Notes: a model not told the origin generated them from the letters alone. Numbered from the stretch's first letter, positions 9,496-17,362 are shown. The stretch is 64,000 bases of DNA from Olavius sp. associated proteobacterium Delta 1 (GCA_902749685.1 CACVKW010000064.1:1-64000), one strand, 5' to 3'. A program made the numbers and translations.

Positions 9496-9574
9496 ATGCG
9501 CCCCCTTTCCCCATTAAAAAAGCCAAGCCGTCCATACCAAGGCGACTCAGCTCTGTATTTAAGACATGTTGCAT
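9485..9574 (-). CDS. 29-codon small ORF coupled to the GAF gene
   Basis: ATG at 9574 follows TTGGAGGGGGAACAGA, one of the best ribosome-binding sites in the window. The 29-residue product (MQHVLNTELSRLGMDG, then LAFLMGKGGAYAN) ends with TAA inside the first codons of the GAF gene, an 11-bp overlap. The peptide is amphipathic with no recognised domain. It could be a leader peptide or a small protein interacting with the GAF product. Support is the RBS and overlap only. Confidence 0.45.
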   Translation of the reverse strand: MQHVLNTELSRLGMDGLAFLMGKGGAYAN

Positions 9575-9727
9575 TCTGTTCCCCCTCCAACAGGATGCGG
9601 TTGTCTTTTAGGCCAAATTTTAATTTGAATCGATAGTGAAAATTACATGGTTTATCAAATAGCAGATTAAGCTATGAGAGGTCAAAGGATTTCCTTCCCC
9701 CTGGCGTCCTATTGCCAATAACAATAC

Positions 9728-9807
9728 GATAACCCATCTCAAAAATGCATCTAATCCGCCTCAGGCTGACTCTCGGGCGTGATTTACTATTTTTGAGATG
9801 GATTATC
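9728..9807. repeat. Long imperfect inverted repeat after the NifX operon
   Basis: Arm 9728-9746 and arm 9789-9807 match as inverted copies at 18 of 19 positions (core CCATCTCAAAAAT), with a 42-base loop. There is no T-run on the minus-strand exit, so it is not a classical intrinsic terminator, but it sits exactly where the NifX operon should end and could block read-through or stabilise the 3' end. Confidence 0.6.
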
Positions 9808-9848
9808 TGTATCTCCCCCGGGATCCTTTTTAAGTATTTGAATAATGA

Positions 9849-10208
9849 TTACCAGTGGGCTTCAGCATTGGCGCTGTCTGCAAATGTTACGTTTCCCTCA
9901 ATCAATGCATCAACAGCATCTTTAACCTTGCCGGAAACATCATTGACTACTTTGACACCTGCGGCCTGGAGGGTTTTGTACGCATTGGGGCCACAATATC
10001 CCGTTAGTAAAACCTCCGCACCCTTTTTGCTTAACATGGCGGCAGCTTGAATGCCGGCACCTTTAAAGGCATTTATATTCTCGGAATTATCAAAGACTTC
10101 TACCCTATTTGGGACTGTATCAACCATGAGAATATAGGCCGCCCGCCCGAATCTGGGATCAACTTGCGAATTAAGGTCCTGACCCAGTGATGTAATTGCT
10201 ATTTTCAT
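9849..10208 (-). CDS. NifX/NifB-C-terminal (MTH1175-like) family protein
   Basis: 119 residues from ATG 10208, which has AAAGGAGGC upstream. It is a single domain of the dinitrogenase iron-molybdenum cofactor family: MKIAITSLGQ start, DPRFGRAAYI motif, then NINAFKGAGIQAAAMLSKKGAEVLLTGYCGPNA. In nitrogenase systems such domains carry metal clusters; small stand-alone members in anaerobes, often several in a row, have no settled function. It is the last gene of a five-gene minus-strand operon; the preceding paralogue ends 14 bp upstream. An upstream extension of the frame to 10259 exists but lacks an RBS. Confidence 0.88.
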   Translation of the reverse strand: MKIAITSLGQDLNSQVDPRFGRAAYILMVDTVPNRVEVFDNSENINAFKGAGIQAAAMLSKKGAEVLLTGYCGPNAYKTLQAAGVKVVNDVSGKVKDAVDALIEGNVTFADSANAEAHW

Positions 10209-10222
10209 TTCCAATGCCTCCT

Positions 10223-10618
10223 TTAGGCCGGGTTGACTGCCCCGTCTCCGCCGCCACACACCTGATCGTCTTTGATCTGAGGCAGCTTACCGGCGATTAA
10301 ATCCTCCACCACCGGCTTTATCTCCGCACGCTGGGAATCATGATAAACATCAATACCGACTTGTTTGAATCCCATTAGCGGTCGCAGGCCGATTCCGCCG
10401 ACCACAAGCGCGTTGACATTGTGGCTGGCAAGCAGATTGACCGGCACCATACAACCGCCCTGGACATGCCCCTGATTTCCCATGGTTGAAATTTTTTTGA
10501 TTTCCCCATTTTCAACATCAATGAAGGTAAACACATCGCAATGACCAAAATGTCCCGACCTTGTTGCGTCCAACCCGCCTTCTCCGTTAGATGGTACTGC
10601 TATTCTTCCGTTTTTCAT
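10223..10618 (-). CDS. NifX/NifB-C-terminal (MTH1175-like) family protein
   Basis: 131 residues, single domain: MKNGRIAVPSNGEGGLDA, then SGHFGHCDVFTFIDVENGEI and a core NVNALVVGGIGLRPLMGF. Two features differ from its neighbours: GNQGHVQGGCMVP in mid-domain and a Cys-Gly tail (DDQVCGGGDGAVNPA). Together with the Cys/His in SGHFGHC these give several potential metal ligands. Second-to-last gene in the operon, with a 14-bp gap to the next paralogue. A cofactor-carrier or metal-trafficking role is inference from the family. Confidence 0.88.
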   Translation of the reverse strand: MKNGRIAVPSNGEGGLDATRSGHFGHCDVFTFIDVENGEIKKISTMGNQGHVQGGCMVPVNLLASHNVNALVVGGIGLRPLMGFKQVGIDVYHDSQRAEIKPVVEDLIAGKLPQIKDDQVCGGGDGAVNPA

Positions 10619-10747
10619 AATAAGCTATCTCCTTACCGGTTTGATATGAAACTTATGTCCAAATTTAGTAAACTGAATGTATTGTTAAACCCTAATCACT
10701 GCTTTTAGGGGGGTGACTTTAAAAAATTGGTTTTACCGGCCCAGTCG

Positions 10748-11125
10748 CTATATTTTTATCGTCGTCATAATGCTTTTGAGCTGTCCGAGCAGGCTCTCTG
10801 CATGTTGCCGATCCGGTCTGACCGGCAGCTGCATGAGTATGCCCAAGCCCTCGCCGGCTTCATGGAAATGATCGGAGGTCAGCGAACTTATTGCGGCACA
10901 ATTGACCATCGGCTTTTTAGAGACAATCGCTTTAATAAATTCCAGGCCGGTCATATCTCCCAGGTTTTCATCGGCGACAACCAGATCAAAATTATCTTCG
11001 TCTATTAGGGATAATCCGATGCCACCGGATTCAGCCCGGACGATGTGCACGTCACTTTTTGTCAACCCTGCCTTGAAGGCTGTCAGGGAGGCCTGGTCCC
11101 GCCCGGCCAGCATTATCCTAATCAT
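10748..11125 (-). CDS. Degenerate response-regulator receiver domain protein
   Basis: 125 residues from ATG 11125, which overlaps the previous gene's stop (AATGATTAG). The fold reads as a stand-alone CheY-like receiver: MIRIMLAGRDQ strand 1, FDLVVADENLGDMTG with the acceptor-like Asp at about residue 52, and a C-terminal helix. The usual acidic pair after strand 1 is replaced (GRDQ) and the conserved Lys before Pro is missing (LMQLPVRP), so normal phosphorylation is doubtful. A pseudo-receiver sitting within a NifX operon suggests a protein-interaction or redox-signalling role, which is an inference. Confidence 0.7.
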   Translation of the reverse strand: MIRIMLAGRDQASLTAFKAGLTKSDVHIVRAESGGIGLSLIDEDNFDLVVADENLGDMTGLEFIKAIVSKKPMVNCAAISSLTSDHFHEAGEGLGILMQLPVRPDRQHAESLLGQLKSIMTTIKI

Positions 11126-11354
11126 TTGTTTTTTCCAACATATCCATGCGTTTGCTGATTGAATCCAGGGCGCTTTTAAGAGACTCGGCTTGCATTTTGA
11201 GCGTCTCAATCTCTCCCGCTGTGCTGCTGGTCCGCTCGATGCGAAGCGGGTAGGGTAGTGACTTTAGATATCTCTCGCCCGCTTCGCTCAAGCCCGCTGA
11301 GATCACAGAGACAGATTTGATTTTGCCTGATTTTTCGAAATTTGAAACACTCAT
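11118..11354 (-). CDS. Small coiled-coil protein in the NifX operon
   Basis: 78 residues, no recognised family. The N-terminal half (MSVSNFEKSGKIKSVSVISAG, then ERYLKSLPYPLRIERT) is mixed. The C-terminal half, from about residue 44, is a heptad-patterned coiled coil (AGEIETLKMQAESLKSALDS), so it may dimerise. It follows the NifX-fusion gene by 12 bp and overlaps the pseudo-receiver gene by 8 bp, so these three are very likely co-translated. Reality is supported by the tight packing and codon phase. Confidence 0.7.
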   Translation of the reverse strand: MSVSNFEKSGKIKSVSVISAGLSEAGERYLKSLPYPLRIERTSSTAGEIETLKMQAESLKSALDSISKRMDMLEKTND

Positions 11355-11366
11355 TTCAGGTATTGG

Positions 11367-11963
11367 TTAGTTACGGCTTATGCGGTTGCTGCCCGCATCC
11401 TTGGCGGAGCCTTGACCGGCTCCCCGGCCCTTTGCCCGGCCGCATCCCTTTTTGTTTTTGCGCGCTCTGGCGCAACCGGAGCCTTTTCCGGCACCGCCAC
11501 CCTGTCCCTTGGGACCGGATCCATTTTTTTTGGGCATAATCTTCACCCCCTCTCTTTTGGGGGTCAAACCTGGTTGAGACATGTTACAAGAATGATTGCT
11601 CATGTCGCAGAATCGCCACTGTCCTTTTCTCCGTCCGTGGGTTCCAAGGATGATACCGGATTCCAATCCCTGGTTGAGAAAACGGGTGACGGCATCCTCA
11701 AATTCCCCGGTAATCCAGGAATAGATTTTGATGCCGTTAAAATTCAACTGCTGCATGGACTCCAGATCAATACCGCCGCAAATCAATGTGTCAACTCCCA
11801 GATCAACCAGCTGTTTAATCTTGGCTGACGACGGCCAGCCCTTGGTGGGCAGTTTTTCCCGCTTTGTGACATTGCTTTTTTCAATTTGCAGCAAAATAAA
11901 TCCCTGCGTACTGTCAAAACGCGGTGAAATTTTTGTGTGAAAAACCGGGATCGCAATTTTCAT
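11367..11963 (-). CDS. NifX-like domain fused to a Gly/Lys/Arg/Cys-rich tail
   Basis: 198 residues. Residues 1-115 are an MTH1175/NifX-like domain (MKIAIPVFHTKISPRFD; LVDLGVDTLICGGIDL; FEDAVTRFLNQGL). A linker with Cys/His (WRFCDMSNHSCNMSQ) follows, then a 56-residue tail from Met143 rich in Gly, Lys, Arg with Cys (GPKGQGGGAGKGSGC; KKGCGRAKGRG). Related tails are commonly encoded as separate small genes beside NifX-family genes in anaerobes. Met143 (position 11537) has its own GAGGGGGTGAAG Shine-Dalgarno, so the tail may also be made alone. First gene of the operon, 94 bp behind the predicted sigma-54 start site. Confidence 0.82.
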   Translation of the reverse strand: MKIAIPVFHTKISPRFDSTQGFILLQIEKSNVTKREKLPTKGWPSSAKIKQLVDLGVDTLICGGIDLESMQQLNFNGIKIYSWITGEFEDAVTRFLNQGLESGIILGTHGRRKGQWRFCDMSNHSCNMSQPGLTPKREGVKIMPKKNGSGPKGQGGGAGKGSGCARARKNKKGCGRAKGRGAGQGSAKDAGSNRISRN

Positions 11964-12067
11964 GCTGGCTTCCCCCAGGAGCTTGTGCCTTTCGATCTTT
12001 TGTAATGCGTCTGTCGTGGAGCCAGCAATCCGGCTCCATGATGTTCGTTTTTACCAATGATTTATTT

Positions 12068-12083
12068 AGCACAAGGCGTGCCA
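12068..12083 (-). promoter_or_regulatory. Sigma-54 (-24/-12) promoter of the NifX operon
   Basis: On the minus strand the sequence reads TGGCACGCCTTGTGCT. It matches the consensus TGGCACG-N4-TTGCW at all positions but one, with GG and GC exactly 12 bp apart. The predicted start site is near 12057, giving a 5' leader of about 94 bases before the first NifX-fusion codon. The divergent neighbour is a sigma-54 activator. Confidence 0.85.
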
Positions 12084-12170
12084 CACTGCGGGAAAAATTA
12101 ATTCTATAAATATTTTAAAAGGTTAACGAAAGCTGGGTGTTTTTTGACGGCAAGCCAATGACCAGAAAGA

Positions 12171-12217
12171 ATTGCAGCATTGCAATATGTGATTGCAATT
12201 TATTGCATTTGTGCAAT
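12171..12217. promoter_or_regulatory. Enhancer-like cluster of TTGCA/ATTGCAAT repeats
   Basis: Five TTGCA or TGCAA words lie within 47 bp (12171, 12180, 12193, 12203, 12212). Two of them are perfect 8-bp palindromes ATTGCAAT, at 12179-12186 and 12192-12199, centred 13 bp apart. The cluster lies roughly 115-160 bp upstream of the predicted sigma-54 start site, the usual place for activator binding, and between the two divergent transcription units. Confidence 0.65.
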
Positions 12218-12322
12218 ACAATGTCCCATCCGAGATATATTCACCAGATTTCAAAAACTAAAATGGGTTTCCCCTTACTTGATCTTTAATTGTGCGGGGC
12301 GGAGAAATTAGGAAGAATAATT

Positions 12323-13681
12323 TTGAACTCGATCAAAAAATCCGTCAGCCAAGTGAAACACCGCAACAATAATTTCGAAACTATACTTGATTCGATTGCC
12401 GACGGTGTATTCACAATCGATCTTGACTTTAATATCACCTACTTCAACAGCGCAGCCCAGAAGATTACCGGGGTGCCCGGTGATCAAGCACTTGGGCAGA
12501 AATGCTTTGATGTTTTTCGTGCCAATATCTGCCAGACGATCTGTGCCCTGGGCGAAACCATGAAAACCGGCAAGCAGCGCATCAATCTTCCGATTGATAT
12601 TCTAAACAGTGAGGGGTACACCGTCCCGGCCAGCGTCAGCACATCGGTACTAAAAGACAAGGATGGAAAGATTATCGGAGGGGTAGAAATCTTCAGAGAT
12701 CTGTCTGCCATGGAAACCCTCCGCAAAGAGATCAGCAACCAATACCGTTTTGAAGACATCATCAGTAAAAATTATGAGATCCAGGGAATTTTTGATATCC
12801 TGCCGGATATTGCATCGAGCGGCAGTACGGTTCTGATTGAGGGGCCCAGCGGGGCCGGCAAAGAACTATTTGCCCGGGCCATTCACAACGTGAGCGGGAA
12901 AAAAGGAGAATTTGTGGCTGTCAGCTGTGCGGCCTTGCCCGACACGCTCTTAGAGTCAGAACTATTTGGTTACAAAAAAGGTGCCTTCAGCGAGGCCAAA
13001 AAGGATAAACCCGGACGCTTTGCCCGGGCCAAGGACGGTACCATATTTTTAGATGAGATTGGTGACATTTCCTCCGCACTGCAGGTCAAGCTGTTGAGAG
13101 TATTGCAGGAACGGGAATATGAACCTTTAGGGGCGACCGTAACCGCTAAAACAAATGCACGCATCATTGCGGCCACCAACAAAACATTATCTGAACTTGT
13201 CGCGCGCGGGTCATTTCGAGAAGATCTCTTCTATCGTCTGAACGTTGTCAAAATTGAACTTCCGCCCTTAAGCCGGCGCCGTGAAGATATTCCTTTGTTG
13301 ATTAAGAATTTCATTCAAAAATTCAATGCCCTAAAAGACAGGGAGATAACGGGTATTTCCGAAAATGCCCTCGGCACCCTGATGCAATACAATTTTCCGG
13401 GCAACATTCGGGAGTTGGAGAACATTATCGAATATGCTTTTGTGCTGTGCCGGGGTGAGATGATCAGAACCAGGCACCTGTCACGGGAGATCCTGAATGG
13501 TATGAAAAAGCGCTCTGACACGGATGCCAAAACGCCATCGTCCCACCTTGACGCGGCCGAGAAAGAAGCCATTATCGAAGCGTTGCAGCGCCACAACGCC
13601 AACCGGGGGAAAACTGCCGCGTTTCTGGGTATAAACAAATCTACCCTGTGGCGCAAGATGAAAAAATATAAAATAGAATGA
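12323..13681 (+). CDS. PAS-AAA+-Fis sigma-54 activator, divergent from the NifX operon
   Basis: 452 residues from TTG 12323, which has AGGAAG upstream; the frame extends 11 codons further to another TTG. Domains: PAS (about 15-130) with a Cys cluster (KCFDVFRANICQTICALGE) that may sense redox or bind a cofactor; AAA+ (about 155-380) with Walker A GPSGAGKE and Walker B FLDEIGD; C-terminal Fis-type helix-turn-helix (KTAAFLGINKSTLWRKM). The sigma-54-contact loop, normally GAFTGA, reads GAFSEA at about 220-225. A bEBP with an altered loop may still work with sigma-54. The likely target is the divergent NifX operon. Confidence 0.9.
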   Translation: MNSIKKSVSQVKHRNNNFETILDSIADGVFTIDLDFNITYFNSAAQKITGVPGDQALGQKCFDVFRANICQTICALGETMKTGKQRINLPIDILNSEGYTVPASVSTSVLKDKDGKIIGGVEIFRDLSAMETLRKEISNQYRFEDIISKNYEIQGIFDILPDIASSGSTVLIEGPSGAGKELFARAIHNVSGKKGEFVAVSCAALPDTLLESELFGYKKGAFSEAKKDKPGRFARAKDGTIFLDEIGDISSALQVKLLRVLQEREYEPLGATVTAKTNARIIAATNKTLSELVARGSFREDLFYRLNVVKIELPPLSRRREDIPLLIKNFIQKFNALKDREITGISENALGTLMQYNFPGNIRELENIIEYAFVLCRGEMIRTRHLSREILNGMKKRSDTDAKTPSSHLDAAEKEAIIEALQRHNANRGKTAAFLGINKSTLWRKMKKYKIE

Positions 13682-13806
13682 TACTTACTATTGCTGCTGG
13701 GGGGCATCTGTTAGGAACGTCAAGGTGTACTTTAACCCCTTAATAGTGGTAGAATTCATCATCCAATAAAATTCCAAATCTCGACTCGGCTGAGCTCGTC
13801 GCAGGC

Positions 13807-13860
13807 CAAGCACCGAATTACAAATAAATCTCAAATTCCAATATTCAATGACCTAAACTT
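13807..13860. repeat. Dispersed intergenic repeat R3, copy 1
   Basis: The unit containing TTACAAATAAATCTCAAA and AATATTCAATGACC recurs almost unchanged at 20499-20550 near the head of the same ABC operon. Here it overlaps the 3' end of the ATPase gene by 16 bp. Confidence 0.6.
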
Positions 13861-14912
13861 CCAGAACCATTCGGATGCTCCGGTCGCCACTTTTCGCCTG
13901 CCACCACTGCATGGCAGGCGACTTGAACACCGCTGTCCAGGGTTACCAGTTCCGGGAGCACCTTACGACAGTGGGCCGCCATCAGTGGGCAGCGGGGGTG
14001 GAAGGGACAGCCGCCGGGTGGATCGATGGGATTGGGAATTTCGCCGCCAACCGGTGCCCTTTTGCGACCGGTCATCTCCACATCCGGGATGGTCTCCAGC
14101 AGCAGTTGAGTATAGGGGTGCAGGGGACTGTCGAAGATGCTATCCACCGGGGCGACTTCACAGAGCCGGCCCAGGTACATCACCCCGACGTTGTCGGCCA
14201 TGTGACGGACAACGGCCAGATCATGGGAAATGAACAGATAGGTTAAATCGAATTCGTTTTGCAGACCCTTCATCAAATTTAATATCTGAGCCTGAACCGA
14301 TACATCCAACGCTGATGTCGGTTCATCACAAACGATAAATTCGGGCTCGCTCGCCAGGGCCCTGGCAATGGAAATGCGCTGACGCTGTCCACCCGAAAAT
14401 TCATGGGGGTATTTTTCACCGTCGGCCGGCGAAAGACCGACCTGGATGAGCAACTCCTCGGTGCGCTGCGAGATGGCTCTGGCGCCTTTCAGCAGACCAA
14501 AGGCCCGGATGGGCTCACTGACAATGGCCGTTACCCGCCAGCGCGGATTCAGGCTGGCGTAAGGATCCTGAAATATCATTGCCATGCGCCGGCGCAGCTG
14601 CTCCATTTGGGTCCGGTTGGTGACGGTGGCCACGTCGACGCCTTCAAACTCGATTTTACCGGCTGTGGGGGGGTGAAGGCCCACCACCAGGTTGGCCACG
14701 GTTGATTTACCGCAGCCCGATTCTCCTACCAGAGCAAAAGTTTGCCCTTTGCTGATTTCGAAATCAACGCCGCTGACCGCTTTTAAAATCATACGGGGTT
14801 TGCCTTCCAGCAGCCGATTGAGCATTGGTTTGGAAACATCAAAAAACCGCTTCAGTCCGCTAACACGGAGCAGGGGCGGCGACTGGGGATTTGACCTTAC
14901 GTTACTCTCCAT
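13845..14912 (-). CDS. ABC transporter ATP-binding protein, OppF/DppF family (system 1)
   Basis: 355 residues from ATG 14912, which is preceded by AGGAGAACA; an in-frame ATG four codons earlier overlaps that RBS. ATPase features: Walker A GESGCGKST, Q-loop FQDPYASLNPR, signature SGGQRQR, Walker B FIVCDEPTSALD, H-switch FISHDLAV. The C-terminal oligopeptide/dipeptide-transporter extension with its Cys cluster (GGCPFHPRCPLMAAHC) marks the OppF/DppF class and may hold an Fe-S cluster. It powers import together with the OppD-like subunit encoded 230 bp upstream. The gap between them is unusually large for such an operon and carries repeats. Confidence 0.92.
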   Translation of the reverse strand: MESNVRSNPQSPPLLRVSGLKRFFDVSKPMLNRLLEGKPRMILKAVSGVDFEISKGQTFALVGESGCGKSTVANLVVGLHPPTAGKIEFEGVDVATVTNRTQMEQLRRRMAMIFQDPYASLNPRWRVTAIVSEPIRAFGLLKGARAISQRTEELLIQVGLSPADGEKYPHEFSGGQRQRISIARALASEPEFIVCDEPTSALDVSVQAQILNLMKGLQNEFDLTYLFISHDLAVVRHMADNVGVMYLGRLCEVAPVDSIFDSPLHPYTQLLLETIPDVEMTGRKRAPVGGEIPNPIDPPGGCPFHPRCPLMAAHCRKVLPELVTLDSGVQVACHAVVAGEKWRPEHPNGSGSLGH

Positions 14913-14940
14913 TGTTCTCCTCATAATTCCAAATACCGGA

Positions 14941-15150
14941 ACCAGTATTGGAGTACTGGAGTACTGGAGTGTTGGATTCGATTGCGATCGAGTTTTTGTG
15001 CATAGGTTTTACAAGCCCAACAATCTGTTGCGTTGATTGGAGGGATATATAGTTTGATAAAAACAACTCTAACATTTTCTGCTATTATTTTTGACCACTC
15101 GGCCAGTTAAAATATTTTTTCCAATACTTCGATACTCCATTACTCCAATG
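14941..15150. repeat. Inverted pair of GGAGTACTGGAGT-type words between the two ATPase genes
   Basis: 14948-14975 carries tandem TGGAGTACTGGAGTACTGGA words; 15118-15149 carries the opposite orientation (CCAATACTTCGATACTCCATTACTCCA). They bracket about 150 bp of AT-rich DNA inside an otherwise compact operon. The element runs into the end of the OppD-like gene. Confidence 0.5.
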
Positions 15151-16123
15151 CCCCGGATTTTTCGCCGTAGAGCCAGCAGGCCGCTCGTGTCGGATCAGTG
15201 TCCAATAAATCCGGCCTCTGCCTGCGGCAACGATCAAAAGCGTGCGGACAGCGGGGATTAAATGGGCAACCCGGCGGAATTTCCGTCAGGCGCGGCATGG
15301 CACCGTCGATCTGTGTGAGCAGTTCGGTCCTGTGATGCAGTGACGGTATCGAGCCCATCAACCCCTGAGAATAAGGATGCTTCGGCTCTTTGACGACATC
15401 CCGCACATTTCCGACTTCCACCAGCCTTCCGGCATACATCACCGCGACACGGTCTGAAATTTCGGCAATAACTCCCATATCGTGGGTAATCAAAATAACG
15501 GCCGTATCGTGTTCTTTACAAAGACGCTTTAACAATGCGATAATCTGGGCCTGGATAGATACATCCAAAGCTGTGGTGGGTTCGTCAGCGATGATCAAGC
15601 TGGGATTGACGCACAGGGCCAGGGCAATGACCACCCGCTGACGCATGCCGCCGGAAAACTGGTGGGGATAATGATCGATACGTTTTTCAGCGGCCGGAAT
15701 GCCGACTTCGTCCAATAGTTTGATGGCATGTTGGCGCGCCTGATGTGAAGCCATATCGGAGTGGGTCAATATAGTTTCCGTCAGCTGTTTGCCAATGGTG
15801 TACAGAGGGTTTAAGCTGGTCAGGGGGTCCTGAAATATCATGCCGATTTTTTTGCCGCGCAGGCGCCGCATTTCATGGTAAGGCAGTTGATCAATACGCT
15901 GAGCGCCTAAATGGATCTGTCCCGCACCGATGCGACCGGGCGGCTCCAGCAGACCGATAATGGCCTGACCTGTGAGGGATTTACCCGCACCGGACTCCCC
16001 TACAATTCCAAAGACCTCACCGGGCATGACATTAAACGATATATCGTCCACCGCCACCAGAATGCCGCGTCTGGTATCAAATTCGATTCGGAGATGCTCA
16101 ACTTTAAGTAGCGGTTTTGTCAT
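15140..16123 (-). CDS. ABC transporter ATP-binding protein, OppD/DppD family (system 1)
   Basis: 327 residues. Walker A GESGAGKS, Q-loop FQDPLTSLNPL, signature SGGMRQR, Walker B LIIADEPTTALD, H-loop LITHDMGV. The C-terminal oligopeptide extension carries CPFNPRCPHAFDRC. The MRQR variant of the signature is typical of OppD as opposed to OppF subunits. It pairs with the OppF-like subunit as a heterodimeric ATPase on the cytoplasmic face of the two permeases. No strong RBS precedes ATG 16123. Confidence 0.93.
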   Translation of the reverse strand: MTKPLLKVEHLRIEFDTRRGILVAVDDISFNVMPGEVFGIVGESGAGKSLTGQAIIGLLEPPGRIGAGQIHLGAQRIDQLPYHEMRRLRGKKIGMIFQDPLTSLNPLYTIGKQLTETILTHSDMASHQARQHAIKLLDEVGIPAAEKRIDHYPHQFSGGMRQRVVIALALCVNPSLIIADEPTTALDVSIQAQIIALLKRLCKEHDTAVILITHDMGVIAEISDRVAVMYAGRLVEVGNVRDVVKEPKHPYSQGLMGSIPSLHHRTELLTQIDGAMPRLTEIPPGCPFNPRCPHAFDRCRRQRPDLLDTDPTRAACWLYGEKSGALE

Positions 16124-16425
16124 TATTTTTTAAAGCGTTTATGGGTTCAGGGTTTAAGGTTCAGATGTAAAAATGGTTTAAGGTTTAGGGTCTAAGGGAT
16201 AAGGATTAATGGTAGAAAACTTCGGTGTTTAGGTTTCAAGTGTCAGACCTCCAGAGGTCGATTGACTGACGACAGAAGGAAGTTGGAATAGACCTAACGC
16301 CCTTAACCTTACCCCTTATACCATATACCTTAAACCGTGTGCCTTGCACCGTACGCCCTGCGCCTGCTCCTAAGCCCTGTAACTCGAATCTTTGAACCCA
16401 GTACCTTTGAACCTCTGAGCCCTCT
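16124..16425. repeat. Low-complexity gap inside ABC operon 1
   Basis: A 302-bp gap between the OppC-like and OppD-like genes, composed of degenerate words (GGTTTAAGGTTTAGGG near 16165-16195; ACCTTAAACCGTGTGCC near 16330; CGTACGCCCTGCGCCTG). It also holds a weak copy of the GTTTCAAGTGTCAG repeat (16230-16250) seen elsewhere. No gene recognised. Confidence 0.5.
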
Positions 16426-17358
16426 TTACCTGAGTTTGGGATTCAGCGCATCACGCATCCAGTCACCGAGAAGGTTGACGGCAAGTACCAGGACCGCCAG
16501 CGCAATACCCGGAAAAATAACGATCCACCATTCACCGGCAAACAGAAAATCCTGGCCAATGCGGATGAGGGTCCCCAGCGAAGGCCTCGTGGGAGGAGCG
16601 CCTACACCGAGAAAAGACAGGGTAGCTTCGGTGAGAATCGCGATGGCCAATCCAATGGTTGCAATGACCAGAACCGGGCCCATCACATTGGGCAGCACGT
16701 GCCGGAACATGATGGTGGCACGCTTGCGACCGATGACCCGCGCGGCTTGCACATACTCCTTATTTTTTTCCACCAGGGTCGATCCCCTCACGGTACGTGC
16801 GAAGTGAACCCAGTTGGAAACACCGATGGCCAGAATAAGCACCCAAACGGCCAATTCGTCATGGCGTTCATTGGGCAGCAGGCTGCGGACAACACCGTCG
16901 ATCAGCAATGCAATCAGAATGGCCGGAAAACTGATCTGCACATCCGCAATTCTCATGATAAAGGCTTCGACCGTTCCGCCGATGTAGCCGGAGACCAAAC
17001 CAAGAGTTATTCCAATAATCATTGCCAGCACCATGGAGGCAAATCCCACGAAAATAGAGATTCTGGAGCCATACAGGATGGTTGAAAAAATATCCCTGCC
17101 TTGATCGTCGGTTCCGAGCAGAAACTTGGTCGTTCCATCTTCATACCAGGCCGGCGGCGTGGAGGCGTCCATCAGATCGAGGGATGCCGGATCAAAAGGC
17201 GTATGGGGTGCGATGAGCGGCGCTGCAATCGCGGATAACATTAAGACAGCGGTTACGCAGGCCGCGATAACAGTGACCTTGGATTTTTTAAAACTATACC
17301 AGATGTCGCTGTCGAAAAATCGATGGAAAGTATCCTGAATACGCGCTGCAATTTTCAT
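16426..17358 (-). CDS. ABC transporter permease, OppC/DppC family (system 1)
   Basis: 310 residues from ATG 17358, four bases after the upstream permease stop; a longer frame to 17388 would overlap that gene. It has an N-terminal OppC_N segment with one membrane helix (VIAACVTAVLMLSAIAAPLIA), the periplasmic LLGTDDQGRDIFSTILYGSRIS motif, and five further helices with the BPD_transp_1 EAA loop (EYVQAARVIGRKRATIMFRH). C-terminal helices end in GDWMRDALNPKLR, the typical OppC end. It forms half of the transmembrane channel for peptide or metal-chelate import. Confidence 0.93.
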   Translation of the reverse strand: MKIAARIQDTFHRFFDSDIWYSFKKSKVTVIAACVTAVLMLSAIAAPLIAPHTPFDPASLDLMDASTPPAWYEDGTTKFLLGTDDQGRDIFSTILYGSRISIFVGFASMVLAMIIGITLGLVSGYIGGTVEAFIMRIADVQISFPAILIALLIDGVVRSLLPNERHDELAVWVLILAIGVSNWVHFARTVRGSTLVEKNKEYVQAARVIGRKRATIMFRHVLPNVMGPVLVIATIGLAIAILTEATLSFLGVGAPPTRPSLGTLIRIGQDFLFAGEWWIVIFPGIALAVLVLAVNLLGDWMRDALNPKLR

Positions 17359-17362
17359 ATAT

